From NCBI RefSeq assembly GCF_042662685.1, contig NZ_JBHSYO010000004.1:1-64000 (forward strand): a stretch of 64,000 bases of DNA, given 5' to 3'. The notes below the pieces were generated by a model that searched no databases, was not told where the DNA came from, and was given only the letters and a program-made list of their open reading frames with translations. Positions 1 to 8,209 of the stretch are shown here, piece after piece. The DNA is from Pseudobowmanella zhangzhouensis (GTDB lineage Bacteria > Pseudomonadota > Gammaproteobacteria > Enterobacterales > Alteromonadaceae). Position numbers and translations under genes: made by a program. Positions within the stretch are counted from its first letter, which is position 1, and each line of letters opens with the position of its first letter.

Positions 1-103
1 TGTGGTTGATGCTTAAGCGCTGTGCTTAAGATGGGCTCATCATAAACCGATGGAAAAAACGTCAAAGAGGGTTTGTTCAGACGCAGGTATGTGAATTGAT
101 ACC

Positions 104-130
104 TAAAAACGGCGCCAGTCGGCGCCGTTT
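104..130 (-). terminator. Intrinsic terminator of the DUF4382 lipoprotein gene
   Basis: Arms of 10 nt (AAACGGCGCC at 107-116, GGCGCCGTTT at 121-130) enclose a 4-nt loop. Read on the minus strand, the hairpin runs into a short T-tract. It lies about 20 nt past the stop of the lipoprotein gene, so it fits as its terminator. The 1-103 stretch to its left contains no complete gene; at most it could hold the last codons of a plus-strand gene from outside the window. Confidence 0.75.
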
Positions 131-151
131 AGTCTGTGTCTCACGACTGAG

Positions 152-1132
152 TTAGCCTGCAGTAAAATTAACCGCGACAGGTGTCGAGTTTGCGCTGACG
201 CTCACTTCCGCTTGCTGCAGTTGAGTGATGTCATCATCCGCCTCAGGATCATCTACCGTGTCGCAAGACAGCGACAGCGTATAATCACCGGCAGGCACAT
301 AACCAATTTCGTAACTGTACGTAGCGGCACCATCAAATGTTACTGTGGTGCTGGCAAACGGCTCTACACCTTCCGCGCCGCCGTTGTCCGCCAGGGTGTT
401 GCTATCCAGCGACACGCCCTGATATAGGTACACAGTCGCTACTGGTGTTGTAATGTCGCTTGGTGCAACGGTACAGCTGTTATTGACCAGGATGGTTTCG
501 TCAACTGTGCCCTGGACATGACCAATCTGATTGTTATCAACCAAACGTACACCACGTGGCTTAAGGAAATAACCGGACTGACCAACTGGGTTGGTCATGG
601 CTTTACGAAGATCAAATTCCAGCGTAAAGCTCAATGTATTACCCAACGCAGCCGTAAATCCATCCAGTTTTAATTCATTGGACGGCACGCTGACATCAAT
701 TTTTTCGCCTGTTTCTTTTACTGTGCCATAAGAGCCATCCGCCATCACCAGACGTAACTGGTTATAGGTACCTGGCGCGATACTCACTTCTGATAACAGG
801 GATTCACTGGCCATACCCATATAATCCAGTAAATTAATCCCTACAGTGGCAGGAATTACCTCTCCTGCGTCATTTTTACATACGTCATTGGCGGTAAGCA
901 TTTGAGGATCGGTGCCGACAGTGAAGGTGCTGTCGCTGGCGCTGCCATCTGCATGTTTGAGTTCTACCGCGTTAAAACAGACCACAACTTCAGACAAGTC
1001 ATCTACCGGGGCGTCGCTGATCGCCAACGCAAACGTGGGATTCGGTTGCTCTAACGGTTTGTCGTTACTGCCACCACAACCTGCCAGTACACCAGCAGCA
1101 ATAAGGGATACAGTGATGAGTTTATGATTCAT
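152..1132 (-). CDS. DUF4382 domain lipoprotein
   Basis: Predicted lipoprotein of 326 residues. The start chosen at 1132 gives a signal peptide (MNHKLITVSLIAAGVLAGCG) ending in the lipobox LAGC, and it is preceded by a GAGGT-like ribosome-binding site; a start 48 nt further upstream would bury the signal peptide. The mature part begins with a low-complexity linker, then FALAISDAPVDD, which is typical of the DUF4382 family. The rest is rich in Thr, Val and Asp and looks like extended beta-structure. Known: DUF4382 proteins are secreted or lipid-anchored and of unknown function. Inferred: an outer-membrane or periplasmic lipoprotein. It is a single-gene unit with its own terminator. Confident of family and localisation, not of role. 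Confidence 0.85.
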   Translation of the reverse strand: MNHKLITVSLIAAGVLAGCGGSNDKPLEQPNPTFALAISDAPVDDLSEVVVCFNAVELKHADGSASDSTFTVGTDPQMLTANDVCKNDAGEVIPATVGINLLDYMGMASESLLSEVSIAPGTYNQLRLVMADGSYGTVKETGEKIDVSVPSNELKLDGFTAALGNTLSFTLEFDLRKAMTNPVGQSGYFLKPRGVRLVDNNQIGHVQGTVDETILVNNSCTVAPSDITTPVATVYLYQGVSLDSNTLADNGGAEGVEPFASTTVTFDGAATYSYEIGYVPAGDYTLSLSCDTVDDPEADDDITQLQQAEVSVSANSTPVAVNFTAG

Positions 1133-1327
1133 GTTTACTACCTCATGTTGTTCAATCGGTAGGAGTGTATCCAGAATCATGCCAACTTTATGTTGTCGGT
1201 ATCAAACCCGGGTATAGATGGGAATATTTGTCTGGCCTTGTGAACTATGGATCGGATATTTCCAAAGTCAGACAAGGCTAATGACCTTAATGCAATCGAT
1301 AGGGTCTGTTTTAAAAGTTGAGATACC

Positions 1328-1651
1328 CTAAAGCTGCTTTTCCCACACAGATGCCCACGCCCGAAGCGGATCTAATGTCGTCATTAATGTATTGCCGAGT
1401 TCGGTGAGTTGATAGCCAGTGGGAGAGGTGGCCAGCAACCTAGCGTCCGCTAATTGTTTAATACGATTATTAAGTACCGATGGTGACATGTTATCGCAGT
1501 TTTCCTGTAGGGTACGAAACGTTTGGGGGCCGGTTCTGAGCTCCCACAAGATCCGCATATTCCACTTGCGTCCCAACAGGTCGAATACCGCCATGATGGC
1601 GACACCAGAATGTGAACCTCTTACAGGTTGGTTTGGTAAAGGTGTGTTCAT
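1328..1651 (-). CDS. HxlR-family transcriptional regulator
   Basis: A 107-residue winged-helix protein of the HxlR type, at the family's usual length. The core carries the LLGRKWNMRILWEL helix, where the family normally reads GGKWxxxIL, followed by FRTLQ and SPSVLNNRIKQL, which correspond to the recognition helix and wing. The N-terminal Cys found in redox-sensing members is replaced by Ser/Gly (HSGVAIMAV); the only Cys is in QENCDNM, so a thiol switch is uncertain. It is divergent from the YciI-like gene, and the 103-bp gap holds repeated GTAGC elements. HxlR regulators commonly control a divergent neighbour, so I infer that it represses both itself and the YciI gene. Confidence 0.88.
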   Translation of the reverse strand: MNTPLPNQPVRGSHSGVAIMAVFDLLGRKWNMRILWELRTGPQTFRTLQENCDNMSPSVLNNRIKQLADARLLATSPTGYQLTELGNTLMTTLDPLRAWASVWEKQL

Positions 1652-1669
1652 AAGTTTGCTTCTAAAAAA

Positions 1670-1718
1670 GTAGCAGATTGCTTGCTGTGCCGTTACAATT
1701 CGCTACGAAATAAGTAGC
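1670..1718. promoter_or_regulatory. Candidate HxlR operators between divergent genes
   Basis: The gap between the HxlR and YciI genes holds an inverted repeat, GCTAC at 1702-1706 and GTAGC at 1714-1718 with a 7-nt spacer, plus another GTAGC at 1670-1674 (AAGTAGCA occurs twice, about 43 nt apart). HxlR proteins bind short dyads in divergent promoter regions. Assignment to this regulator is inferred from position. No clean -35/-10 pair was found. Confidence 0.45.
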
Positions 1719-1754
1719 AATATACCTTTCAACTAACTAAATAGCGAGGCATAG

Positions 1755-2042
1755 ATGTTTCTGGTCGATATGCATTTTACCGATATGACTAAAATTACGC
1801 CGGTATTAACCGAGCAACACAAACAATATTTACATCAAGAGTATCAAACTAATCAATTGATGTTTGGCGGGCGTAAAGTGCCACGTACAGGTGGCATTTT
1901 AATTTCTATGCACGCCAGCGAAGCGGAACTGGTGAGCATGTTAGCAGCGGATCCCTTTATCAAAAGTGGCGCAGTGCACTATGAGATTACTGAGTTTGTG
2001 CCAGTAATGGCTGCGGCCGCGTACGCGGATTTGGTTATTTAA
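1755..2042 (+). CDS. YciI-family protein
   Basis: A small 95-residue protein with the ferredoxin-like YciI fold pattern: an N-terminal strand (MFLVDMHFTD), a helix built on LTEQHKQYLHQEYQTNQL, a glycine-rich turn (FGGRKVPRTGG), a strand (GILISMHAS), and the late AADPFIKSGAVHYEITEF segment typical of the family. Known YciI relatives include a dehydrochlorinase-type enzyme (TftG) and many uncharacterised proteins. It is transcribed divergently from an HxlR regulator and followed directly by a hairpin terminator, so it is probably a regulated single gene. Its substrate cannot be told from sequence. Confidence 0.8.
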   Translation: MFLVDMHFTDMTKITPVLTEQHKQYLHQEYQTNQLMFGGRKVPRTGGILISMHASEAELVSMLAADPFIKSGAVHYEITEFVPVMAAAAYADLVI

Positions 2043-2060
2043 TGCTTTGGATAGAGAAAT

Positions 2061-2091
2061 AAAAAAGGGCAGTCTGAACGCTGCCCTTTTT
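2061..2091 (+). terminator. Terminator after the YciI gene
   Basis: GGGCAG at 2067-2072 and CTGCCC at 2081-2086 pair around an 8-nt loop and are followed by TTTTT. The A-run on the left means it could also act on the minus strand. The remaining sequence to about 2268 shows no gene. Confidence 0.85.
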
Positions 2092-2280
2092 ATCGCCTGA
2101 GGGACGACGCCAAATTGCTTCTGCCTCGGTTGAACCTTCGGCACAATACTGTTGACTGACATAAAACCGGGACTGCGGCGGTGATTTTTTATGCGGCAAT
2201 ATGTTTCAGCTGTTTTATCGGTATAATGGCGCAGCTGTACCTTGTTAGGATTAGCCAGTTTGATGTAGGTGCCTTTGGTA

Positions 2281-2976
2281 ATGAGGAAAATTGCGTTTGT
2301 TTACGTGCTGTGTCTTCACGTAGTGATTGTGTTAATGCTGAAATACACTGACTTGATTAGTCAGGTTTTTAGCGTGTCTGAGTCACAGTCGAACGAGTTC
2401 ACCCGTCATTATGAAACCATGACTGCGTTTCACTCCAGAATTGACAATAATTTAACCGAAGGGTCAGTCATCTTCATCGGTGATAGCCACGTTCAGGGGC
2501 TTGCCGTAGCAGCGGTAACAGATAAGGCGGTGAATTATGGAATTGGTAATGATACCACGGTAGGGGTGCTGCGAAGGGTCAAAGAATATCGCTCTTTATC
2601 CAAGAGCAGCGCCGTTGTACTGGAGATTGGTTTTAATGATTTACGCTTTCGCAGCAACACTGAAATCCTCACTCAATACAACCAAATTCTAACGCAATTA
2701 CCTGATAACATTGGGGTGGTTTTGTGTGCCGTGCACCCAGTCGGCCAAAGTAAGCATGACTTATTTAATCACAGAATTCATGCATTGAATGGGGAATTAC
2801 GTGATTTGAGCCAGCAGTTTGACCACGTTACTTTTCTTGATGTTTTCGAAGACAAACTGGCGCCAGGCGGATTTATGCCAGCAGACTATCAACTGGCGGA
2901 CGCCATTCATTTATCAAAAAAAGGCAATGAAATCTGGATATCAGCCTTAAGGAAAAGTCTGGAAAATATACGATGA
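2281..2976 (+). CDS. Membrane-anchored SGNH/GDSL hydrolase
   Basis: A single N-terminal hydrophobic segment (KIAFVYVLCLHVVIVLML) is followed by an SGNH hydrolase domain. Block I is IFIGDSH with the nucleophile Ser, block III is EIGFNDLRF (the GxND motif), and block V is DAIHLSKKGNEIW with the catalytic Asp and His, so the triad is complete. An upstream in-frame GTG at 2269 is an alternative start; the ATG at 2281 puts the hydrophobic anchor at the very N-terminus. The gene overlaps the following acyltransferase by 4 nt (ATGA), which argues for translational coupling. Inferred: esterase or acetyl-transfer partner acting on the periplasmic face of the inner membrane. The substrate is unknown. 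Confidence 0.8.
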   Translation: MRKIAFVYVLCLHVVIVLMLKYTDLISQVFSVSESQSNEFTRHYETMTAFHSRIDNNLTEGSVIFIGDSHVQGLAVAAVTDKAVNYGIGNDTTVGVLRRVKEYRSLSKSSAVVLEIGFNDLRFRSNTEILTQYNQILTQLPDNIGVVLCAVHPVGQSKHDLFNHRIHALNGELRDLSQQFDHVTFLDVFEDKLAPGGFMPADYQLADAIHLSKKGNEIWISALRKSLENIR

Positions 2977-4043
2977 AGAGAATTAGTTATTTAGATGGTC
3001 ATCGCGGTATTGCGATTTTGTTGGTGATTGCATTCCACGCGTTTGCGTCTCGGCCTGAAATAATGCCGTATGGTGATGCATTTGGTGAGTTTCCGTTATT
3101 TAAGTTTGGTTATCTGGGTGTGCATTTATTTTTCCTGATTTCAGGATTTGTGATTTTCATGTCGTTGGATAATTCAAAAAACGCAGGGAGTTTTATTTAC
3201 CGGCGTTGGTTGCGACTATTTCCGGCCATGTTGGTATGTTCGTTAATTATATACGCCACCGCCGGATTTTTTCACGAGAGACCTAAAGGTCAACCCGAAC
3301 TTAAAGACCTAATAACAGGCCTTTCATTTGTTGAACCATATATCTGGGCTAAGTTAACCGGCTTGAAACTGTCCAGTATTGAGGGTGCCTTTTGGTCGCT
3401 GTACGTAGAATTTAAGTTTTATCTCGCCGCTGCGATTATTTACTTCACTGTAGGCAGAAAATATTTAGTGGTGTCTGTTTTTCTGTGTTTTATCATGTGG
3501 CTAGTCAGTCGCTACTTGTCCGAAACGCTGGCAATCCAATCTTTTTCGGTATTCCACACGATTACTCATACACTTGGCTTTCAATATTTTGGCTGGTTTG
3601 CGGCTGGTGCAGCGTATTACTCCTACTTAAAAACCGATAACGTAAAATGGTATGTGACGGGCATAATGATTTCGATTATTAGTGCAATTGTCGAAGGTGG
3701 TTTTAACCCGATACCCAGTTTTGCTGCCGTTGTTGTTTCAATGTTTTTTGCGCTTTCTATTGTTAATCAAAAGCTGCAGGCGCTAATCAGTAATCGTCTT
3801 TTTTTGTTTTTCGGTGTGATCAGTTATCCACTGTATTTGCTACATGAAAATATGATGATATCGATAACAATTAAACTGAATCACTTGGTGGGGCTTGTGC
3901 CTAGCTTTGTCTATCCGTTGGTTGCTATTGCTCTAATCAGTCCACTGGCTCTTTACATTGCGAAGGTAATCGAACCCAAAGTGAAAGGCCTACTGATAAA
4001 ACTGTTTGCATCTCTGAATGTGTTTAAAACAGTCAGGGGATAA
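2973..4043 (+). CDS. Acyltransferase 3 family membrane protein
   Basis: A 356-residue integral membrane protein with about ten hydrophobic helices. It opens with YLDGHRGIAILLVIAFHAF, the family's N-terminal signature with its conserved His, then FFLISGFVIFMSL and a YRRWLRLFPAML loop, both standard in OafA/YrhL-type O-acyltransferases. These enzymes move acetyl or other acyl groups across the inner membrane onto surface polysaccharide, lipopolysaccharide or peptidoglycan. The overlapping SGNH hydrolase upstream resembles natural pairs and fusions (AT3-SGNH) in which the SGNH module completes acyl transfer in the periplasm. That pairing is inference from context; the acceptor is not identifiable. 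There is no glycan gene cluster nearby. Confidence 0.85.
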   Translation: MKRISYLDGHRGIAILLVIAFHAFASRPEIMPYGDAFGEFPLFKFGYLGVHLFFLISGFVIFMSLDNSKNAGSFIYRRWLRLFPAMLVCSLIIYATAGFFHERPKGQPELKDLITGLSFVEPYIWAKLTGLKLSSIEGAFWSLYVEFKFYLAAAIIYFTVGRKYLVVSVFLCFIMWLVSRYLSETLAIQSFSVFHTITHTLGFQYFGWFAAGAAYYSYLKTDNVKWYVTGIMISIISAIVEGGFNPIPSFAAVVVSMFFALSIVNQKLQALISNRLFLFFGVISYPLYLLHENMMISITIKLNHLVGLVPSFVYPLVAIALISPLALYIAKVIEPKVKGLLIKLFASLNVFKTVRG

Positions 4044-4110
4044 TAATCGTATCTTACTATTTCCTCGTCCTGCCGCATGTGTTGCTGCTAGTCGTTAAAT
4101 TTTTTCAATT

Positions 4111-4140
4111 AAAAAGGCAGATAAATATATCTGCCTTTTT
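4111..4140. terminator. Bidirectional terminator between acyltransferase and rimO
   Basis: A 13-bp arm at 4111-4123 (AAAAAGGCAGATA) pairs with 4128-4140 around a 4-nt loop. A and T runs on both sides let it serve the convergent acyltransferase (plus) and rimO (minus). Confidence 0.88.
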
Positions 4141-4172
4141 AATTAAGGGTCGGAGGGACTCTCGGGAGTAGA

Positions 4173-5597
4173 CTATTCCTGCTCGTCGTCTTCATCATCC
4201 ACGCGTACTGCCCACAAGTCGTGTTCATCGGCATGAATGATTTGTGCCCAGATTTTCTCGCCCGGTTTTACATCGAATTCGTCAGTCAGATAGACCTTAC
4301 CATCGATCTCTGGCGCATCCATGTAGGTACGGCCAACCGCGCCTTCCGAGGTGACTTCGTCAATCAGTACCTGGAACTCCAGACCTATTTTGTCTTGCAG
4401 TTTTTGCGCGCTGATTTCGCTTTGTTTTTGCATAAAGCGTTGCAGACGCTGTTGCTTGATCTCTTCTGGTACCGGATCGGGTAAATCATTGGCAGTGGCG
4501 CCTTCGACTTCAGAATAGGTAAAACAGCCAACACGATCTAACTGGGCTTCTTCAAGGAAATCCAACAGGATTTGGAAGTCTTCTTCGGTTTCACCCGGGA
4601 AGCCAACGATAAAGGTTGAACGGATCACCAGTTCCGGACATACCTGTTTCCAGGCTTTGATGCGCTCCAGTGTGCGCTCAGCTGCTGCCGGGCGTTTCAT
4701 CAGCTTCAGAATACGCGGGCTGGCATGCTGGAACGGAATATCCAGATACGGCAGAATTTTACCCTGTGCCATTAACGGGATGACCTTATCTACCGAAGGG
4801 TAAGGGTAGACATAGTGCATACGCACCCAAATCCCCATCTCACCGAGTTTTTCTGCCAGGCCAAGCATGTCGGTTTTTACCGGCATACCATTCCAGAAGC
4901 CGGTACGGTGTTTAACATCGACGCCATAAGCACTGGTATCCTGCGAAATCACCAGTAATTCCTGTACCCCGGCATTTTTAAGGCGGGTGGCTTCGTCCAG
5001 CACTTCGCCAATTGGGCGGCTGACCAAATCACCGCGCATTGACGGAATAATGCAGAAGGTACAACGGTGGTTGCAGCCCTCCGATATTTTTAAATAAGCA
5101 AAGTGGCGCGGCGTTAATTTCACGCCGTGATCCGGGATGAGATCCTGAAACGGGTTATGGCTGGGTTTAGGCAGGTGTTCGTGAACCTGTTCAACCACGC
5201 TTTCATAGGCATGAGGGCCGGTAATCGCCAGCACATTAGGGTGAACTTCACGGATGTCGTCTTCTTTAACGCCCAAACAGCCGGTAACGATAACTTTGCC
5301 GTTTTCTCGCAGCGCTTCGCCGATGGTGTCTAATGATTCTTGTACCGCGGTGTCAATAAAACCACAGGTATTAACGATAACCAGGTCCGCATCGTCGTAG
5401 CTGGGCACTACATCGTAACCCTCAGTGCGAAGTTGGGTCAGAATACGCTCAGAGTCCACCAGGTTTTTCGGGCAACCTAAGCTTACAAACCCAATACGCG
5501 CATTACCTGCCGTGGCGTCGCCGCGCTGCTCTGCCAGCACTTTTTGTGGCGTTTCCAGCGTGGTGGTTTGTTTAGGATCGAATTTTTCAACTGTCAT
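4173..5597 (-). CDS. rimO: Ribosomal protein S12 methylthiotransferase RimO
   Basis: Radical-SAM methylthiotransferase that modifies the conserved Asp of ribosomal protein S12. An N-terminal UPF0004-type domain begins after a 35-residue tail with GFVSLGCPKNLVDSE (first cluster Cys near residue 42), then VNTCGF and VTGCLG. The radical-SAM CxxxCxxC is read in CNHRCTFC (about residue 175), followed by IPSMRGDLVSR. The last ~70 residues form a TRAM domain. SLGCPKNLVDSE and the S12-type spacing favour RimO over MiaB. Length 474 is slightly above the usual ~440 because of the N-terminal tail and an acidic end (VDDEDDEQE). It is transcribed alone and converges on the acyltransferase gene. Confidence 0.95.
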   Translation of the reverse strand: MTVEKFDPKQTTTLETPQKVLAEQRGDATAGNARIGFVSLGCPKNLVDSERILTQLRTEGYDVVPSYDDADLVIVNTCGFIDTAVQESLDTIGEALRENGKVIVTGCLGVKEDDIREVHPNVLAITGPHAYESVVEQVHEHLPKPSHNPFQDLIPDHGVKLTPRHFAYLKISEGCNHRCTFCIIPSMRGDLVSRPIGEVLDEATRLKNAGVQELLVISQDTSAYGVDVKHRTGFWNGMPVKTDMLGLAEKLGEMGIWVRMHYVYPYPSVDKVIPLMAQGKILPYLDIPFQHASPRILKLMKRPAAAERTLERIKAWKQVCPELVIRSTFIVGFPGETEEDFQILLDFLEEAQLDRVGCFTYSEVEGATANDLPDPVPEEIKQQRLQRFMQKQSEISAQKLQDKIGLEFQVLIDEVTSEGAVGRTYMDAPEIDGKVYLTDEFDVKPGEKIWAQIIHADEHDLWAVRVDDEDDEQE

Positions 5598-5697
5598 GGT
5601 GTACCCGAATTACAAAGGCCCAAATTTTAGGAGCGCGGATTATACATGAACCCGCGCGTAATACACAGACAGATGAGTGTAGCGGAAGGTAAGCCGT

Positions 5698-6423
5698 TTA
5701 GCGTTTGCTTTGCCAAAGCCATAGGCCGCTGAGCAGCATGGCGATAATCAGCAGGCCAATCACATCCCAAAACCAGATGGCCCAGCTGCCAAACAAGCGG
5801 CCACTGTGCAGATCCAATAACACGCGCTCCCAGTTCAGGTGCTGGCTTCGCGCCAGTAACACCATATGCTCGGGGGTATTTCCGTCGGGCTCAGACCAGA
5901 CTATCTCTGCATTTGCGTGTGCGCGCGTCCAGCTTAGGAATTCATCTTCGGACAGCCAGTTGCCCTCTGGGGTGCGCAGGAGCGGGGATTGCTGTACCTG
6001 TCCCAGGCCGGTGATTGGCGTAGGCAAACCACTGGCGCTATCCAAGGTATCAATCAACTGACCGCCAGGGCTCAGCCAGATGAGCTGCTGTTGGCTGGCA
6101 ACAAACCAGCCTTGTTCGGTAGCAACCGCCGCAATTAGCGGGTAGGCACTTTCCCATATCAGTTGTTCGTCTAGCAATACACGACTATCGGCGAGGGTGA
6201 GGTGTCGCTGCTGATAGGAAAATGTTTGTAACGCATGGGGGGCGCCTATGCCGTAAACGTCGAGCAAGAGCTTATTTTTGACCGGCGTACGATCCAGCCC
6301 TAATTGATTGGCATGATTAATCAGCATGCCTGTCACGGTGATCAAGAGTAAAAATAACGCTATCGCTACGCCAATTCGACGGTGCCAGACACGAAATGTC
6401 TTTTTACCCGCGTTACGTTTCAT
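5698..6423 (-). CDS. PepSY-associated membrane protein
   Basis: A 241-residue inner-membrane protein. It has a basic N-terminus, then RVWHRRIGVAIALFLLLITVTG leading into NH, the hallmark of PepSY-associated TM proteins (helix plus conserved His residues), a periplasmic domain of ~150 residues, and a C-terminal helix (IWFWDVIGLLIIAMLLSG). The motif HLNWERVLLDLHSGRLFGSW near the end is typical of the group. Known relatives include ferric-siderophore reductase subunits (FpvG-type) and flavin- or heme-linked membrane proteins. The start overlaps the end of the FMN-binding gene by 4 nt, so the two are co-translated. Inferred role: membrane electron-transfer partner of the flavoprotein upstream. 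It is the last gene of the operon. Confidence 0.8.
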   Translation of the reverse strand: MKRNAGKKTFRVWHRRIGVAIALFLLLITVTGMLINHANQLGLDRTPVKNKLLLDVYGIGAPHALQTFSYQQRHLTLADSRVLLDEQLIWESAYPLIAAVATEQGWFVASQQQLIWLSPGGQLIDTLDSASGLPTPITGLGQVQQSPLLRTPEGNWLSEDEFLSWTRAHANAEIVWSEPDGNTPEHMVLLARSQHLNWERVLLDLHSGRLFGSWAIWFWDVIGLLIIAMLLSGLWLWQSKR

Positions 6424-6932
6424 TTGCTTTGCGTTACCTTGTTGTGCAGATAGAGCGCCAGACGCGATAATTTAGTCAGTGCCCGCACGGACAGCGTCGC
6501 GCCAGTTATACCATCAATGTGTTGGTCAAGCTGTAACTCGTTATCCAGCCGGGTGTCGATAAACTGATTGGTGAAAAAGTCATGGCGCACTTCATCGCCG
6601 CGGCTTTCGCGATAAATGAGTACCTTAACCTGCTGAATTTGTGAATTTTTAATGTGGATCCCGACGGTAATAGGGGATTCTTTACCGATTTCATCCATGA
6701 TCCAAACGGTTTGATCTTGCTCGCGCCAGTATTTTACGCGCAACTTTTCATAGCGCCGGGCCATGATCTGGTCAATATCATCTTTGACACTGTCATCCAG
6801 CCAGATAACCGCAGGTTTTGGGACGCTGCCGAGCGCCTGCTGAATAAATTCTGCAGGGGTTAAATACACGTCCTCTGCCTGTGCGGTAGCGCAGAGTAAT
6901 GATGCTAACAGAATAAATAATCGTGCCATCAT
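6420..6932 (-). CDS. Secreted FMN-binding domain protein
   Basis: A 170-residue protein with an N-terminal signal peptide (MMARLFILLASLLCATAQA) and a C-terminal FMN_bind domain. The motif DGITGATLS (residues 140-148 from this start) matches the consensus Dxx(S/T)GAT that ApbE-type transferases use to attach FMN covalently, making Thr146 the likely acceptor. A GTG at 6944 is an alternative start, but it lies inside a strong hairpin, so the ATG at 6932 is preferred. It sits between a porin gene and a PepSY membrane protein, overlapping the latter. Inferred: a periplasmic flavoprotein passing electrons, possibly to ferric iron, given the Fur-like box in front of the operon. No apbE lies in the window. 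Confidence 0.82.
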   Translation of the reverse strand: MMARLFILLASLLCATAQAEDVYLTPAEFIQQALGSVPKPAVIWLDDSVKDDIDQIMARRYEKLRVKYWREQDQTVWIMDEIGKESPITVGIHIKNSQIQQVKVLIYRESRGDEVRHDFFTNQFIDTRLDNELQLDQHIDGITGATLSVRALTKLSRLALYLHNKVTQSK

Positions 6933-6942
6933 GGGATCAAAC

Positions 6943-6962
6943 ACGGGGGCAAAAGCCCCCGT
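6943..6962 (-). promoter_or_regulatory. Intra-operon hairpin between porin and FMN-binding genes
   Basis: ACGGGGGC (6943-6950) and GCCCCCGT (6955-6962) pair around a 4-nt loop just after the porin stop. On the minus strand only GTTTG follows, so T-richness is poor. It probably acts as a partial terminator or 3'-end stabiliser that lowers expression of the two downstream genes relative to the porin. Confidence 0.6.
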
Positions 6963-6968
6963 CAGTCA

Positions 6969-8150
6969 TCAGAACTGGTAACCGACACCCAGGTTGAAGC
7001 CATCGGCATCGGCGGCACCACCCTGAGATTCGATATCGAATTTCAGTACCACATCTTCATGCAGCCAGTAATTGATACCAATGTTGGTTTGGGTTTTTTC
7101 CGTATCGGCGCTATCACCGGCATTGTTGTCCCATGCGCTATAACGGGCAAATACACCAAACTGATCATTCAGTTTATAGGAAGGTTCGATATAGAAACCC
7201 GTTTGCTTATCGCGTCCTACCGCAGCCGCATCGGCACCGTCGACATTCCACTGTGCATATAACGCACGCACGCTGAATTGATCAACGCTGTACACACCGT
7301 GCGCAGTAAACAGGGTTGCCGCTGCTGCGTCATCCAATGTGCCTTGGCTCAGGTCTGACTGATATACCAAAGAGGCACCCAGTTCCAGACCAGGAATCGC
7401 GGTATAACGAATTCGTGCCGTATAGGCTAAATCATTCGCGGTTGCTTCAGATACCTTCTGGCGGCCGTTACGGATTTTAAACGCGTTGCTGCCGTCTACC
7501 GGCGTGGCTAAGCCTGAGGTGATGGCGGTATCCAGTGCCAGTCCTGGCGCAAGTTTAAAGTTTGCACCGATACCTGCTTCCCACCAGGTGGTCGGCAGAA
7601 TGTCTTTTTCTACCGGGTTACGCTCAACACCATAGAACGTTGGCGGCTCATGGGTTTCATTGATCAAGCCAACCGGCATCAGGAACAAACCGGCTTTGGC
7701 GGTGACTGTGTCGCTAAAGTCGTGCTCTACGTAAGCCTGCTCCAGCTCTACTTCACCGTGCTTACCTTCACCTGCCAGTGCGTGTTCCAGTTCCAGCTCA
7801 GATACGAAGCGGGTTTTGCTGTCAAACTCATGGTTGAAGAACAATACGAAACGGTGAAAGTCCATCTCACGGGTCTTTTCGTCGGTTTTGTTGTTAGTGA
7901 TGTTGTTGTAATGCAGTTCACCGTAACCACCGATAGTGGTGGCAGACTTGCTGGCTGTTTGTTGAGATTCAACCGCATCGGCAACTAATTCCGCACGTTT
8001 CTCGGAGGCTTCTAAACGACGCTCTAATGCTTCTAACGCCTTTTTCTGTTCGGCGATTAACGCGCGTAGTTCATCCGTTTCCTGATTGGCGAATACGGCT
8101 GAACTGGAGAGGGCAGTCATTAAACTGGCAGCTAACAATGTCTTTTGCAT
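6969..8150 (-). CDS. Outer-membrane porin with N-terminal coiled coil
   Basis: A 393-residue predicted outer-membrane beta-barrel. The signal peptide ends at SSSAVFA-NQE. Residues ~23-63 form a charged heptad-rich coiled coil (ELRALIAEQKKALEALERRL), as in trimeric porins of this class, and the rest is alternating amphipathic strands ending in NLGVGYQF with the C-terminal Phe needed for Bam recognition. A good AAGGA site lies 6 nt before the ATG. It is the first gene of an operon with the FMN-binding and PepSY genes and has a Fur-like box in its promoter. Inferred: uptake of an iron-related or other small ligand under iron limitation; the true substrate is not visible. It lacks a TonB box or plug domain, so it is not a TonB receptor. 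Confidence 0.82.
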   Translation of the reverse strand: MQKTLLAASLMTALSSSAVFANQETDELRALIAEQKKALEALERRLEASEKRAELVADAVESQQTASKSATTIGGYGELHYNNITNNKTDEKTREMDFHRFVLFFNHEFDSKTRFVSELELEHALAGEGKHGEVELEQAYVEHDFSDTVTAKAGLFLMPVGLINETHEPPTFYGVERNPVEKDILPTTWWEAGIGANFKLAPGLALDTAITSGLATPVDGSNAFKIRNGRQKVSEATANDLAYTARIRYTAIPGLELGASLVYQSDLSQGTLDDAAAATLFTAHGVYSVDQFSVRALYAQWNVDGADAAAVGRDKQTGFYIEPSYKLNDQFGVFARYSAWDNNAGDSADTEKTQTNIGINYWLHEDVVLKFDIESQGGAADADGFNLGVGYQF

Positions 8151-8188
8151 GGGTGTCCTTTACATCGACCTTGGAAAATTCGCGGCAA

Positions 8189-8203
8189 GGATAACCATTC
8201 TCA
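8189..8203 (-). promoter_or_regulatory. Candidate Fur box upstream of the porin operon
   Basis: Read on the minus strand this is TGAGAATGGTTATCC, which matches the 7-1-7 Fur consensus TGATAATNATTATCA at 11 of 14 defined positions. It lies about 40 nt before the porin start and immediately downstream of a TATAAA-like -10 element, a usual place for Fur repression. The match was made by eye; binding is inferred. Confidence 0.5.
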
Positions 8204-8209
8204 TTTATA

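Noticed and set aside
1..103. CTTAAG repeats near the left edge as a gene end or attachment site
   Set aside because: Two CTTAAG copies 7 nt apart are too short to support either; no frame can be followed within the window.
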